NCBI RefSeq assembly: GCF_002013895.1
Contig: NZ_MAFQ01000008.1
Location: 62,001 to 126,000, forward strand
DNA from: Mycobacteroides franklinii
GTDB taxonomy: Bacteria; Actinomycetota; Actinomycetes; Mycobacteriales; Mycobacteriaceae
Reading direction: 5' to 3'
DNA length: 64,000 bases
This document shows, one piece after another, positions 1 to 8,001 of this stretch (position 1 is the first letter of the stretch; each line of letters opens with the position of its first letter). The notes below the pieces were generated by a model. That model was not told the DNA's origin, ran no database searches, and worked only from the letters and a program-made list of their open reading frames with translations. The translations under genes and the position numbers were made by a program.

Positions 1-320
1 CCCGACCATGCGAACGCGCGTGTCGCAACCGTCGTCTCCTTCAAATGGCCCTGGGTACCAAGCCACTTGGCGTGCAATTCACGGACGGTAATGCGCCCGG
101 CTTTTGGCGCGACATAGGTTCCTATCGTCTGCGCGGCTGTGATCTCGTTGAGAAAGGCCTGAGCGTCCACCTTGCGGTCGAACGAACGGGTGTTCTCACC
201 GCCTTGATCATCGACATACCGGGCCAACCATCGGCGCCCTTTGCCATTGCGCGCGGCAGGGGTCCCGTCCGATCGACGCCACCTGTCCTCGACGCCGGCG
301 CGGCGGTTTCGTCGCTGCAT
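1..320 (-). CDS. Site-specific integrase (tyrosine recombinase type), N-terminal part, cut by window edge
   Basis: Reading leftwards from an ATG at 320-318 gives about 106 codons with no stop. The start is supported by a GGAGGT Shine-Dalgarno 6-7 nt upstream. The protein begins MQRRNRRAGVEDRW, then RRSDGTPAARNGKGRRWLAR and a KVDAQAFLNEITAAQTIGTYV stretch. This is the arm-binding N-terminus characteristic of actinobacterial phage and ICE integrases, followed by the start of the SAM-like core-binding domain (VRELHAKWL...KETTVATRAF). The catalytic R-H-R-Y domain lies outside the window, so integrity cannot be judged. The family recognition is mine from the N-terminal pattern. The adjacent rightward excisionase-like gene supports it. 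Confidence 0.85.
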   Translation of the reverse strand, partial: MQRRNRRAGVEDRWRRSDGTPAARNGKGRRWLARYVDDQGGENTRSFDRKVDAQAFLNEITAAQTIGTYVAPKAGRITVRELHAKWLGTQGHLKETTVATRAFAWS

Positions 321-488
321 GTGAGCCACCTCCGTTGGGTGCCAGATTCCCACCGACCACCGACAGCCGACGAAATCGTTCGACTGGAGCCAATTTATAG
401 GCGAAGTTGAGGGTACTGGTGGACAAATGCAGGGCGCCACCACCACCGTTGGATTCGTTGACAGAACCCACTATTGAGGAGCAGCTAC

Positions 489-686
489 ATGGATCTACTG
501 AGTGCCAAACAGGTTTCAGACATCATCGGCATTCCCGTTGGAACTCTCCGCTACTGGCGCCACTGCGACATCGGACCGGCCAGTTTCACCTTGGGCCGCC
601 GAGTCGTCTACCGGCGCGACGAAGTGCTGCGATGGATCTCGGAGCAAGAAAGCGCAACCCGGCGCGGAGGCGGAGACGCCGCGTGA
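489..686 (+). CDS. Excisionase-like / AlpA-type helix-turn-helix DNA-binding protein
   Basis: Encodes 65 aa starting MDLLSAKQVSDIIGIPVGTL. ATG 489 is chosen over an in-frame upstream start at 474 because GAGGAG lies about 8 nt upstream of it. Residues 4-25 form a winged-helix/MerR-type HTH (SAKQVSDIIGIPVGTLRYW), followed by a wing and the basic helix RRVVYRRDEVLRWISEQ. This is the usual architecture of Xis/AlpA recombination directionality factors, which bend DNA at att sites and tip the integrase towards excision. It is divergent from the integrase, as is common in actinobacterial integrative elements. A stem-loop follows 14 nt after the stop. It could also be a simple repressor. Confidence 0.8.
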   Translation: MDLLSAKQVSDIIGIPVGTLRYWRHCDIGPASFTLGRRVVYRRDEVLRWISEQESATRRGGGDAA

Positions 687-700
687 ACCGCACCCACGAA

Positions 701-729
701 AAAGACCCCGGGGCCTAGCCGAGGTCTTT
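701..729 (+). terminator. Stem-loop terminator after the excisionase gene
   Basis: AAAGACCCCGG (701-711), a 7-nt loop and CCGAGGTCTTT (719-729) form an 11-bp stem with one mismatch, starting 14 nt after the stop codon at 686. There is only a short T run (TTTGTT) after it, as is common for high-GC actinobacterial terminators. It separates the small HTH gene from the ATPase gene at 820. Confidence 0.7.
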
Positions 730-819
730 GTTCGAACCACCTGATCATCCGACACGGAAGTTCCACATGAGAATAGCTCGTCAACGCAGCCTGCATAAGC
801 ACCGTATGCAGGAAATCCT

Positions 820-2403
820 ATGAGCGACAACACCGAGACGGACAAGAAGTCGGTAGCCGCACGCTTGGTCAGCATGGCACAGGAACGCTACCTGCTCGGG
901 CTCTCAGAAGAGGGCGAGCCGTTCGGCGCTGACCGCGACCGCCCGCACTTGGTGATGCTGCTCCGCGCCGGCAAGGCCGGTCTACGCGCCGACCTCGCCG
1001 CACGGTACTTCGCCGAAACCGGCGCGGTCGCCGGCGGCCAGGCGCTGACTGACGCCACCCTGATCCTCGAAGGTTTGGCTGCCACGAAGCCGCCCGAACG
1101 CCTCAACCTCCGCGTCGCTGACGATGACGGCACCATTTACATCGACACCGGACGGCCCGATGTCCAGACGATTCGTATCCGACAGGGCCGGTGGACGCTC
1201 ACCGAACGGGCACCTGTGCGCTTTCTGCGTACCAAGTTGACCGGGGCGATGCCGCTGCCGGCTCAGGGCGGGAATGTCGAGAAGCTCTGGGATTTCGTCA
1301 ACGTCGACTTTGAAGACCGACCGGTCCTCCTTGCTGCCCTCGTTGCCGCTCTTGTCCAGACGGACGTCCCCCACCCGATCTTGGCGCTGTTCGCCGAGCA
1401 GGGCAGCGCCAAGAGCACAACCACGCGCATGCTGGTCGATCTCATCGACCCGTCACCGGTCCCCCTGCGGCAGGCACCGCGTGACGCCGACTCGTGGGTC
1501 ACTGCAGCCTCCGGTTCGTGGGTCGTTGCCTTGGACAACCTGTCGACTATCTCGCCGTGGTTGTCGGATTCTCTGTGCCGCGCCGCCACCGGCGACGGCA
1601 ACGTCAAACGGGCGTTGTACACAGACTCCGATCTCGCAGTCATCAAATTTCGGCGGTGCGTCATCATCAACGGCATCGACGTCGGAGCAGTGCGGCCCGA
1701 CCTCGCGGAGCGACTGGCGACTGTCGACCTGCGACGCATTGATCGCCACATGCGACAACCGGAAGCCACGATGCGACAACAGTGGCGCACGGCTCTACCA
1801 GGGATTTTGGGCGGGCTTCTCGATCTGGCCGCCGTCGTCCATCAACGGCTGGAAACCATTTCGGTCGACGTGTCGCCACGGATGGCGGACTTCAGTCGCA
1901 CGCTGGCGGCCGTTGACGAGATTCTGTCGACCCATGGCTTCCGGCGTTACCTGTCACGCGCCAATCAACTCTCCGAAGACAGCCTGTCCGCCGACCCGTT
2001 CATCGAACAGCTACGGCTGCACATCCGGGAACCGCTCGTCGCAAAGTCCGGAGGCGACCTGCTGGCGACAGTCACGCCAACCGGCGACACCTGGCGCAGG
2101 CCGAAGGAGTGGCCCCGGAACGGGCGGGATGTCACGGCCGTCCTACGACGGCACGCACCCGCGCTACGGAGTCTGGGTTGGGCGATCGAAGACGATGGCG
2201 CTCGAAATCATCGGAATGTCCTGTTGTGGACCGTCTACCCGCCCTACAAAGATGTGTCGGCCAAACAACACTCGCAATCCTCGCGTCCCTCGCGCATTTC
2301 GGCTCCGCGGGAGCAGTCGTCCTCTGTTCAAGAGCTGCCCGCGCACCGCCAGACTGTCCCGAAGGGTCATTCAGCCGACGATCTAGACGTCGAGGCGTCG
2401 TGA
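820..2403 (+). CDS. P-loop ATPase of phage/integrative-element replication type
   Basis: Encodes 527 aa from an ATG at 820. A Walker A-like loop is at residues 193-200 (EQGSAKST, Lys198) and a Walker B-like strand at 234-239 (WVVALD, Asp239). An Arg-rich segment follows that may include a sensor/arginine finger (DLAERLATVDLRRI). This arrangement resembles the ATP-binding proteins carried beside integrase and excisionase in actinobacterial islands, related in plan to phage D5/primase-helicase ATPases, though I see no primase domain in the first 150 residues. The likely role is replication or mobilisation of the excised element. The last 60 residues are Ser/Arg-rich and probably disordered. The exact family is uncertain. 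Confidence 0.7.
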   Translation: MSDNTETDKKSVAARLVSMAQERYLLGLSEEGEPFGADRDRPHLVMLLRAGKAGLRADLAARYFAETGAVAGGQALTDATLILEGLAATKPPERLNLRVADDDGTIYIDTGRPDVQTIRIRQGRWTLTERAPVRFLRTKLTGAMPLPAQGGNVEKLWDFVNVDFEDRPVLLAALVAALVQTDVPHPILALFAEQGSAKSTTTRMLVDLIDPSPVPLRQAPRDADSWVTAASGSWVVALDNLSTISPWLSDSLCRAATGDGNVKRALYTDSDLAVIKFRRCVIINGIDVGAVRPDLAERLATVDLRRIDRHMRQPEATMRQQWRTALPGILGGLLDLAAVVHQRLETISVDVSPRMADFSRTLAAVDEILSTHGFRRYLSRANQLSEDSLSADPFIEQLRLHIREPLVAKSGGDLLATVTPTGDTWRRPKEWPRNGRDVTAVLRRHAPALRSLGWAIEDDGARNHRNVLLWTVYPPYKDVSAKQHSQSSRPSRISAPREQSSSVQELPAHRQTVPKGHSADDLDVEAS

Positions 2404-2481
2404 CCGCGCTTGTCGGGCTAGCGGCGTCGGCACCATCGGGCAGAATCTGGACCAGGTCCCTCAACGGGAGGAGTGGTCTTC

Positions 2482-2940
2482 GTGAGCACGCAATTCGACG
2501 CGATCGTCCAGGCGGTCATCCACGACTGGCCTGACTACGGGTGGTCAGGCCAGTTGGAGGCGGCCATCAAGCAGCTGTATCTGTCAGATCTTTCTTATCC
2601 AGCAACATGGTCCAGCGAACGCCGCGAGGAGTTCGCAGAGCGCCACGCCGGCGACGATGCGCTTCTTCTCACCACCTCGTTGGACGATCTCATCGATACC
2701 GTCACAGATCGCTATGCGCGCGATCACGGAGTTCTCCCCCATCGTGACGATGCGACCCTGCTTCTCGAAGCGGCGCGACGAGACGCAATCGACGAACTGG
2801 AGCTCCGCTTCGTGGCTGACCTACCTGCCGAGATCGCCGCGTTGACAGCCCACGGTGTTGGAAGGGCAAATGGCTCTCTGACGGCGTGCGGGCCGGCCCA
2901 ACGGCGGCAGAGCAGCACACTGCGCCTAAGCCGTCCTTAG
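2482..2940 (+). CDS. Hypothetical protein in integrative element
   Basis: Encodes about 152 aa if translation begins at GTG 2482, which has GGGAGGAG 8 nt upstream. An in-frame GTG at 2473 overlaps the ribosome-binding site and is less likely. The product is acidic and Asp/Glu-rich, with predicted helices (DDLIDTVTDRYARD, DATLLLEAARRDAIDELELR). It has no transmembrane segment or recognisable motif. The last 30 residues are rich in Arg, Ser and Gln and may be a poorly conserved tail. It follows the ATPase by about 80 nt on the same strand. I do not recognise the family. Confidence 0.5.
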   Translation: MSTQFDAIVQAVIHDWPDYGWSGQLEAAIKQLYLSDLSYPATWSSERREEFAERHAGDDALLLTTSLDDLIDTVTDRYARDHGVLPHRDDATLLLEAARRDAIDELELRFVADLPAEIAALTAHGVGRANGSLTACGPAQRRQSSTLRLSRP

Positions 2941-3121
2941 GTAGGTTCCGTTTTGCGGCGGCACCATCCGCTTCGAAATGGCCTTTCGCACTCCCGTGTC
3001 GACAGACGAGATGCGATCGAGCGGCGCATAGATCCCTTGAAGCCGCGTTCGCTATTTCCGGACCGGGGGCCGCTGCCTCTCCTGCTCCTCATCTCTGACG
3101 ATAGCGCCTACACTTGTCGGT

Positions 3122-3142
3122 AGGTGCATCTAAGGTGCATCT
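3122..3142 (+). promoter_or_regulatory. Tandem 10-bp direct repeat before the three-gene cargo operon (candidate operator)
   Basis: AGGTGCATCT occurs at 3122-3131 and again at 3133-3142, an exact repeat with an 11-bp period (one helical turn). It lies 17-37 nt upstream of the ATG at 3159. A TACACT at 3109-3114 could be a -10 box, placing the repeat at the transcription start. The geometry suits a repressor binding one face of the helix. The second gene of the operon encodes an HTH protein, the obvious candidate. This is inference from spacing alone. Confidence 0.45.
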
Positions 3143-3158
3143 CTATGGACAGGACAGT

Positions 3159-3995
3159 ATGACCATCGATCCACACACACTTCGCCCAGCTGAGGACGTT
3201 CCATTGGGGGGGCTGCCCTCGGCCGATCCGACCCTGCTCGGAAACGCTCCCCTCGAAGTCGCAGTGATCGAGATCCGGTATACCGCCCGTACCGACGAGA
3301 TCACACCGGAGGTCGCCGCTGCTTTCCGGGACGACCTTGTGGAGAACACGGGGGTGGACTTCCCGAGCATTCAACCCACCGTCCAACAGCAGATGAGGAT
3401 CGACTTCGGGGCCAACGGCGTTTCCCAGGTGGCAGCGGAGTCCAGTGGGTGGCAAATTGCTTCCGCGGACGGAGCACACGTCACGCTCATGCCCGACATC
3501 CTGATCATGCAGGTCAACCGCTACGAGCGGTGGCGTACCAGCATGAAGGCTCCGCTAACCGTTCTGGTCGAATCTCTCGGACGGTTAGTCAAGCCATCGT
3601 TGGTGCACCGCATCGGTCTGCGGTACGTCGACCGCTTCCATGACAGTGGGTTCAACTCTGCAGAGGCTTGGCGTGGCCGGATCGACGACACCCTTCTGGG
3701 CCCTGTGCTTAACCCAGTGTTCGGCGGCAGTGTTCGAGGTGCTCAACAGCAGGTGGAGATCCGGCTTGATGATCATCACGGCGCGTTGCTGCGGCATGGA
3801 CCAGTTCGCGATGATTCGGGCAAGTGCGTGCAGTATCTACTCGATACGGACGTGTTCCGCCACTCCTCATTCACGTTCGACGTGCGAGAGGTCGTCATCT
3901 CAGCGGAGCGGCTGAACCGCACTTCGTTGTCACTTTTTCAGGCGTCGGTTACCGATACCTACCTGAAAGAGCTTCGAGAAGGGAGCGCGAAATGA
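3159..3995 (+). CDS. TIGR04255-family-like protein, first gene of a three-gene cargo operon
   Basis: Encodes 278 aa from ATG 3159. An in-frame TTG at 3114 would place the start inside the promoter/repeat region and is rejected. Features resemble the sporadically distributed TIGR04255 family: an early VAVIEIRYT strand, a central strand MPDILIMQVNRYERW, and HRIGLRYVDRFHDSGFN in the middle, followed by a second beta-rich half. The biochemical role of that family is not established to my knowledge. The stop overlaps the next start (ATGA at 3992-3995), so expression is translationally coupled. Its position in an integrative element between replication-type and unknown genes suggests cargo, possibly defence or superinfection control, but nothing in the protein proves this. 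Confidence 0.6.
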   Translation: MTIDPHTLRPAEDVPLGGLPSADPTLLGNAPLEVAVIEIRYTARTDEITPEVAAAFRDDLVENTGVDFPSIQPTVQQQMRIDFGANGVSQVAAESSGWQIASADGAHVTLMPDILIMQVNRYERWRTSMKAPLTVLVESLGRLVKPSLVHRIGLRYVDRFHDSGFNSAEAWRGRIDDTLLGPVLNPVFGGSVRGAQQQVEIRLDDHHGALLRHGPVRDDSGKCVQYLLDTDVFRHSSFTFDVREVVISAERLNRTSLSLFQASVTDTYLKELREGSAK

Positions 3996-4744
3996 CGATC
4001 ATGGAGCAGCAGCCGACCGGCTCCCGCGTGCTCCGGTCACCTTCCTGGGCCCGAGCACAAAAGGGCCTGTACCCGGCCCCTTGCGAGGACGGACTCTGGT
4101 CCAGCACGTTCGTGGAGATGAGTTCATCGCCGGGGTTGCGGGATGTCGTCGCGCATTTCTCTGGAGCCCTCGACCCGTGCGGATGGGATCAGGTTCGCGT
4201 CGAAGTTTTCAAGAGTCTCGACGGGCAGATGAACCTTCCGGGCTCGGCGCTGTGGTTGACGATGCCGTATACATTCATCGATACGGTGCTGTCCGACGAG
4301 CAACAGGTCGACGAGACGGTCGATGTTCTTGATGCCTTCGAACGAATCCGAGCCGAACTGGGCCTAACGCAGAAGGAGATGTTCAAGGCCACCGGCATCA
4401 ACAAGCGCACGTTCCACTCGTGGGCGGCAAAGCCCCCCGCCAGCCGGCCCCGTGTAGCCAGCTTGGGTGGACTGTGGGAGTTGGCGGACGCCGTCGACGA
4501 CCTCCGCAGCACACTGGACCAGCCGATGAACAGGTGGCTGCGTGCCGACAAGAAGCGAGCCTCCGCACTACTCGACGGCCGGTTCGACGACCTCGTTGAC
4601 CTGGCTGTGGATCGGACGCCGTTCCCTCGGCGAGAGATCGGCACTTCGGTATACGAGGGGATCGCCGAACACGTCGAGACACCGATCATTCGAACCGGTG
4701 GTCCGGTGGTGACCGAGAACGTCGAGGACGGATTCGCCCGGTGA
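3992..4744 (+). CDS. HTH-domain protein, second gene of cargo operon
   Basis: Encodes 250 aa from ATG 3992, which overlaps the previous stop (ATGA) and has GGGAG 6 nt upstream. A helix-turn-helix of Xre-like shape lies near residues 122-142 (LGLTQKEMFKATGINKRTFH, then SWA). After it comes a segment similar in plan to Xre/MbcA-type antitoxins (SLGGLWELADAVDDLRSTLD followed by MNRWLRADKKRASALLDGRF), where a short C-terminal domain reads like the DUF2384 fold. The N-terminal 115 residues are unfamiliar. Hypothesis: autoregulator or antitoxin-like partner of the flanking genes, perhaps acting on the 3122-3142 repeat. The stop overlaps the following GTG (GTGA at 4741-4744). Confidence 0.6.
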   Translation: MTIMEQQPTGSRVLRSPSWARAQKGLYPAPCEDGLWSSTFVEMSSSPGLRDVVAHFSGALDPCGWDQVRVEVFKSLDGQMNLPGSALWLTMPYTFIDTVLSDEQQVDETVDVLDAFERIRAELGLTQKEMFKATGINKRTFHSWAAKPPASRPRVASLGGLWELADAVDDLRSTLDQPMNRWLRADKKRASALLDGRFDDLVDLAVDRTPFPRREIGTSVYEGIAEHVETPIIRTGGPVVTENVEDGFAR

Positions 4745-5622
4745 CTATTGATCGACTCCTGCCGGAGCGATGGCCCCCGCACACGCTTCTCGCTCTGGAG
4801 CGGTGGCGGCAAGGGCATCTTCTCCCGATGGATCGCGGCGCATGGATCGTCCCAGCGTGGGTAGACGACCCTGTAACCGGAGAACCCGCTGCCGATGGAG
4901 CGTTGGGTGAGGTGCGTGCTCGGTCAGCACCATTGAGTGACAGCGGGTATGCCGCGGTGGTGTCACAGACCTGCGACATTGCGGGCGGTCCCGGGATGCG
5001 GCATCCGCTGGTGCAGGCATGCCCGGTACGCGACATCTCAGTCTTTTCGACGGAGAAGGTCCAGCAGATCAAAGACCATCAGCTCTCCGACTACGTCTGG
5101 CTAAGTGAGCCTCCGGTTCCTGGAGCGGTTTGGGCCGTGGACCTGCGCGCGATCGTTCCGGTCAGCAAGGGTTTGCTCGCTGCGCAGGAACCGGTCGTGG
5201 GGTTCGCCTCGATTGAGGACGAGCTCATTCTCGGACAGCGCCTTGCCAGCAAACTTGGCCGGCCTGCTGTGCACGATGCGCTTGCCGGTCCGGTATTCGA
5301 AGCTCTGCGCAAACTCATTTCGAAGGCGAAGAAGTCGCAGGACTGGTGCGATGACGTCGAACAGCTTCGTTTGGAGATCGTCGAGGGGACCACACTGTAT
5401 CCGAAGCGTGTGCGACTACTCGTGCTGACAGACGTCCGCTTCGGACCGTCGGAGAAGAAACCGCTTCGCGACGAATGGAAGTCCCATCGGAAGTCATTGA
5501 ACGCCGCCGGGATTACTTGGGAACCAATCCATTTCCTCACGGTCGACAAATGCCCCGTGCGACTCTATCGCGCGTCGGTACCCATCGAAGCGCCGACTCT
5601 CGAGCGCGGACGGTTTGCATAG
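4741..5622 (+). CDS. Unknown protein with a Ser-Gln-Thr-Cys-Asp-Ile motif, third gene of cargo operon
   Basis: Encodes 293 aa from GTG 4741, coupled to the preceding stop. A striking motif, VVSQTCDI, occupies residues 73-80 with Cys78 and Asp79, preceded by SDSGYAA. It looks like an active-site or metal-binding strand. Further on come GAVWAVDLRAIVPVSKGLL and a Lys-rich helix (EALRKLISKAKKSQDW). The C-terminal third is beta-strand-like (KRVRLLVLTDVRFG...GITWEPIHFLTVDKCPVRLYRAS). There is no signal peptide or transmembrane segment. I have seen this QTCDI pattern in uncharacterised bacterial proteins but cannot assign a function. A toxin, effector or nuclease-like role would fit the operon layout but is only a guess. 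Confidence 0.6.
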   Translation: MTIDRLLPERWPPHTLLALERWRQGHLLPMDRGAWIVPAWVDDPVTGEPAADGALGEVRARSAPLSDSGYAAVVSQTCDIAGGPGMRHPLVQACPVRDISVFSTEKVQQIKDHQLSDYVWLSEPPVPGAVWAVDLRAIVPVSKGLLAAQEPVVGFASIEDELILGQRLASKLGRPAVHDALAGPVFEALRKLISKAKKSQDWCDDVEQLRLEIVEGTTLYPKRVRLLVLTDVRFGPSEKKPLRDEWKSHRKSLNAAGITWEPIHFLTVDKCPVRLYRASVPIEAPTLERGRFA

Positions 5623-5930
5623 ACCCACTCGGGGTGTCCGCCTCACCAATCGCACAGCTGATTTCGGACAGGGTGGCCCCACGTACCTATCGAAGCACGC
5701 CGCGGTCCGCTCCCGGCCGGATCGCGGAGTCAGAAGGCAGGTTACGAGCGACTGCGCTCACTGGCGACGGATCCGCCCTAGGGCGCTCGGCAACGCCGAT
5801 GCCGATGTTGCGCAGGACGCACATCGATTGCCTGGCGGGTTATCTGCCACGTGACCCAGGTTACGCAGCGCGCATCACGCGGGCACAACGGGCGTTGACG
5901 ACCAGATGATCGATACGGTTGCTGAGCCGT
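5623..5930. other. Non-coding gap at the end of the cargo operon
   Basis: There are 308 nt between the cargo operon (end 5622) and the convergent coiled-coil gene (end 5931). Short open frames here have no supporting ribosome-binding site or recognisable product. No clear terminator or repeat was found. Confidence 0.5.
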
Positions 5931-6728
5931 TCAGGCGCGATACGGATAAACAGCTTTGGCGAGATCACGCGCCGCCGTCAGAGTCGCTCGGTCGAGGTCC
6001 TTGTGCCGTGCCCGTTCCGTGAGCCTCGCTAGCAGCGTGCACAGCGCCCGCTCGTCCCGGGAGGCAATGTCTGCGGCGTCGAGCGCGCTGACAGGGACAG
6101 GAGCCGGTGAATCTTCAGGCGTCAGGGCGAGGTCGGTCGCGGAACCGGCCCTCGGCACCTCGACGACGCGGATCGGCGTTCCGTGGCGCTCGGCAGCCAT
6201 GCGTGCAGCAGATGAGTCGCGCCGACACGTGTCCGAGCAGTAGAGCCGGCAGCGTCCGCGACGTGGCCTGTCTTCAGGATCCATCATCAACACATCGCAT
6301 CGCACGCACCGCGGCCACTCCGTGTCCACACGAGCGTCGCGCCATGCATCAGCGCGCGCAGCCGGTTGCTTCTTAACGGCTTTCGCCGCCTTGCTGCGCA
6401 GCAGCGCGCGTATCTCTCTGACATCAACACCGACCAGCTCGGCGATAGCCGCCAACGTCGCGCCACGTTCCCGCATGTCCTTGATCGATGCACAGGCTTC
6501 CGCGTAATAGCGGCTGCGCCTGCGCTGCGCCTCCGCCTCCGCTTGCTGGCGAGACTGCGCGACGCGACGGGCCTGCCATTCGTCCACATCCTGCAGGCGT
6601 CCGATCAACGCCCGAACGGCGGTCGCGTCATCGGCGTTGGCACGGTCCTGCTGCGCTCGCACTTCGTTCGCTCGGCGTTGCGCCTCGACGGCGCGACGAC
6701 GCGCCTCCAGTTTCGACACAGCAGTCAT
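5931..6728 (-). CDS. Coiled-coil protein with HTH-like helix and Cys-cluster (zinc-ribbon-like) domain
   Basis: Encodes 265 aa from ATG 6728. Residues 5-80 are a highly charged Ala/Arg/Glu/Gln helix (coiled coil). Next comes RGATLAAIAELVGVDVREIR, which reads as a helix-turn-helix. A Cys cluster follows at about 139-168: CVRC, a basic loop, then CRLYCSDTC, plausibly a zinc-binding knuckle. The C-terminus has DERALCTLLARLTERARHKD and ends in VYPYRA. It is convergent with the three-gene operon and is the last gene with an element-like look before chromosomal genes. The role is unknown; a DNA-binding element protein seems most likely. I do not recognise a named family. Confidence 0.55.
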   Translation of the reverse strand: MTAVSKLEARRRAVEAQRRANEVRAQQDRANADDATAVRALIGRLQDVDEWQARRVAQSRQQAEAEAQRRRSRYYAEACASIKDMRERGATLAAIAELVGVDVREIRALLRSKAAKAVKKQPAARADAWRDARVDTEWPRCVRCDVLMMDPEDRPRRGRCRLYCSDTCRRDSSAARMAAERHGTPIRVVEVPRAGSATDLALTPEDSPAPVPVSALDAADIASRDERALCTLLARLTERARHKDLDRATLTAARDLAKAVYPYRA

Positions 6729-7213
6729 GTCGACAACCTACGAAGCAACACGAGGTTTCGTCCACGACCACAGCCACATTCGTCTCAGTTCCGCGCGTCG
6801 CTCAGCGTCACTTCCGATGGCGCGCCCCGGCCGCTGTCGTCACTGCCGAGTAACCCGCCCCGCTTGCCACCAAGCCATCCCTGCCAGCCAGTTCCTCCAA
6901 TTCCGACACACCTCTTGCACTCTGGGGCCAGCACGATCACTTTTCGTCGGACGATAAACACGCATCGATCCGCAATGCCATTGACGAAAGTGCTACGGGG
7001 TCTCAACGCGAGCAACCGCACTGCGAACGCTGAGGCGGTTCACGTCGCCTGGCCCGACATAGTCGTCGTGGGCATGCCTGCGATCTGCGTGCACGGCCCC
7101 TAGCGAGTGACGGCGAACATTTCGCCGGTGCCATCGCCGACGTGACTGGAGTGCAGAGGAAAGTTCGAAGACCAGCCAGACTGGGCGCAGTGAAACTCGT
7201 TGCCGCTAGAGGG
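6729..7213. other. 485-nt gap, probable right-hand junction zone of the integrative element
   Basis: Between the coiled-coil gene (start 6728) and the TetR gene (end 7214) I see no open frame with a credible start and product. The stretch separates element-type genes from chromosomal-type genes, so an attachment site could lie here. No tRNA-like sequence or obvious repeat is visible. Confidence 0.4.
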
Positions 7214-7900
7214 CTATGCGAGCGGTCGCCCTGCATGCAGACTGGCGGCCTTCACGCGCTTGGTCTCGCCATCGTCGCTCTTGCAGTGGGCGGCGAGAAA
7301 GCCATCGACGAGGTTCTCGCAGTCGTCGTGAGTGATGCCGCGAATCCCGGTCATCCGGGCAAACGCCAGTGGGCCGACCAGTTGGCACAGCGCCAGTTCT
7401 CGGTCGAAGTTCTCCAACTCGGCTTGCGCCGTCGGGCTAGAGAGTATGGCGTCGAACGGTTGCCGGTACTGGTCGACGACTCGGGCCCGCAACGCGCCGG
7501 ATGTGTGTCGATCATCGGCTTCGTTCGTCGGGCCGGTGGGACCAAGGGACAGCCATGCCAGCGTCGTGACATGCAGTGGCGCGTCGTTGAAAAGAGCGGC
7601 TTGGCGGCTTAGCAATTCGATCAACTGGTCACGCAGAGGGCCGCTGGTCGGTACCGGAGTCGCCACCTGGGGAAGCAAGCGTTCGAACGTGGCTGCGAGC
7701 AGGTGCGACGAACTTTGGAAATGGCGGTAAAGCGTGGTTCTGGCCACTTTGGACGCTTTGGTGACGGCATCGATCGTGACGGCTTCCACGCCGCCAGTGC
7801 TCAGAAGGGTCGCGGCTGCATCCAGCAGTCGATTTCGAGACCGGATTCGCCGCGGGTCCACGTCATCGTCAGGGACCGGCGCTGGCTGACTGTCGCTCAC
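7214..7900 (-). CDS. TetR-family transcriptional regulator
   Basis: Encodes 228 aa. The N-terminal TetR HTH spans about residues 22-64 (RLLDAAATLLSTGGVEAVTI, then AVTKASKVARTTLYRHFQSS). The C-terminal ligand domain is typical in length but diverse. It is divergent from the thioesterase gene at 8002. The shared 100-nt intergenic region holds the 7955-7971 palindrome-like site that also appears at 9183 and 62332. It could be the regulator of that site, but the KstR-like TetR at 8511 is an equally good candidate. Confidence 0.9.
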   Translation of the reverse strand: MSDSQPAPVPDDDVDPRRIRSRNRLLDAAATLLSTGGVEAVTIDAVTKASKVARTTLYRHFQSSSHLLAATFERLLPQVATPVPTSGPLRDQLIELLSRQAALFNDAPLHVTTLAWLSLGPTGPTNEADDRHTSGALRARVVDQYRQPFDAILSSPTAQAELENFDRELALCQLVGPLAFARMTGIRGITHDDCENLVDGFLAAHCKSDDGETKRVKAASLHAGRPLA

Positions 7901-7954
7901 TCATTCACCTCGGCGGTCGATTTCACGCGATGCTGTCCTGGCAGTCTAGCAGTG

Positions 7955-7971
7955 TGGTACTAACGGTATCG
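7955..7971. promoter_or_regulatory. Copy A of a 17-bp operator-like site (degenerate left arm)
   Basis: TGGTAC-TAACG-GTATCG matches the pattern CGATAC-N5-GTATCG at 10 of 12 arm positions. It lies in the divergent region between the TetR gene (start 7900) and the thioesterase gene (start 8002). A further half-site, CGATAG, starts at 7981 and forms part of an imperfect palindrome CCGATAGTATTGG. The two perfect copies are at 9183-9199 and 62332-62348. Confidence 0.55.
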
Positions 7972-8001
7972 AAGCGAAACCGATAGTATTGGAGCGTGAT
8001 T

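Larger units (their letters stand above)
1..6800. mobile_element. Integrative element (prophage remnant, satellite or small genomic island), left end outside window
   Basis: A site-specific integrase, an excisionase-like HTH gene, a P-loop ATPase of phage/plasmid replication type, and several orphan genes lie together and are followed at about 7.2 kb by ordinary chromosomal regulators and enzymes. Integrases usually sit next to attP, so one end is probably just left of the window. The right end is placed only roughly, after the coiled-coil protein (start 6728) and before the TetR gene (end 7214). I see no capsid, terminase, portal or tail genes. That fits a satellite, ICE remnant or island better than a complete prophage. 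No att repeat can be identified because its partner would be outside the window. Confidence 0.65.

Noticed and set aside
2400-2534. 44-codon frame starting GTGA-coupled to the ATPase stop
   Set aside because: Overlaps the better supported gene at 2482; Arg/Gly-rich with no conserved look.
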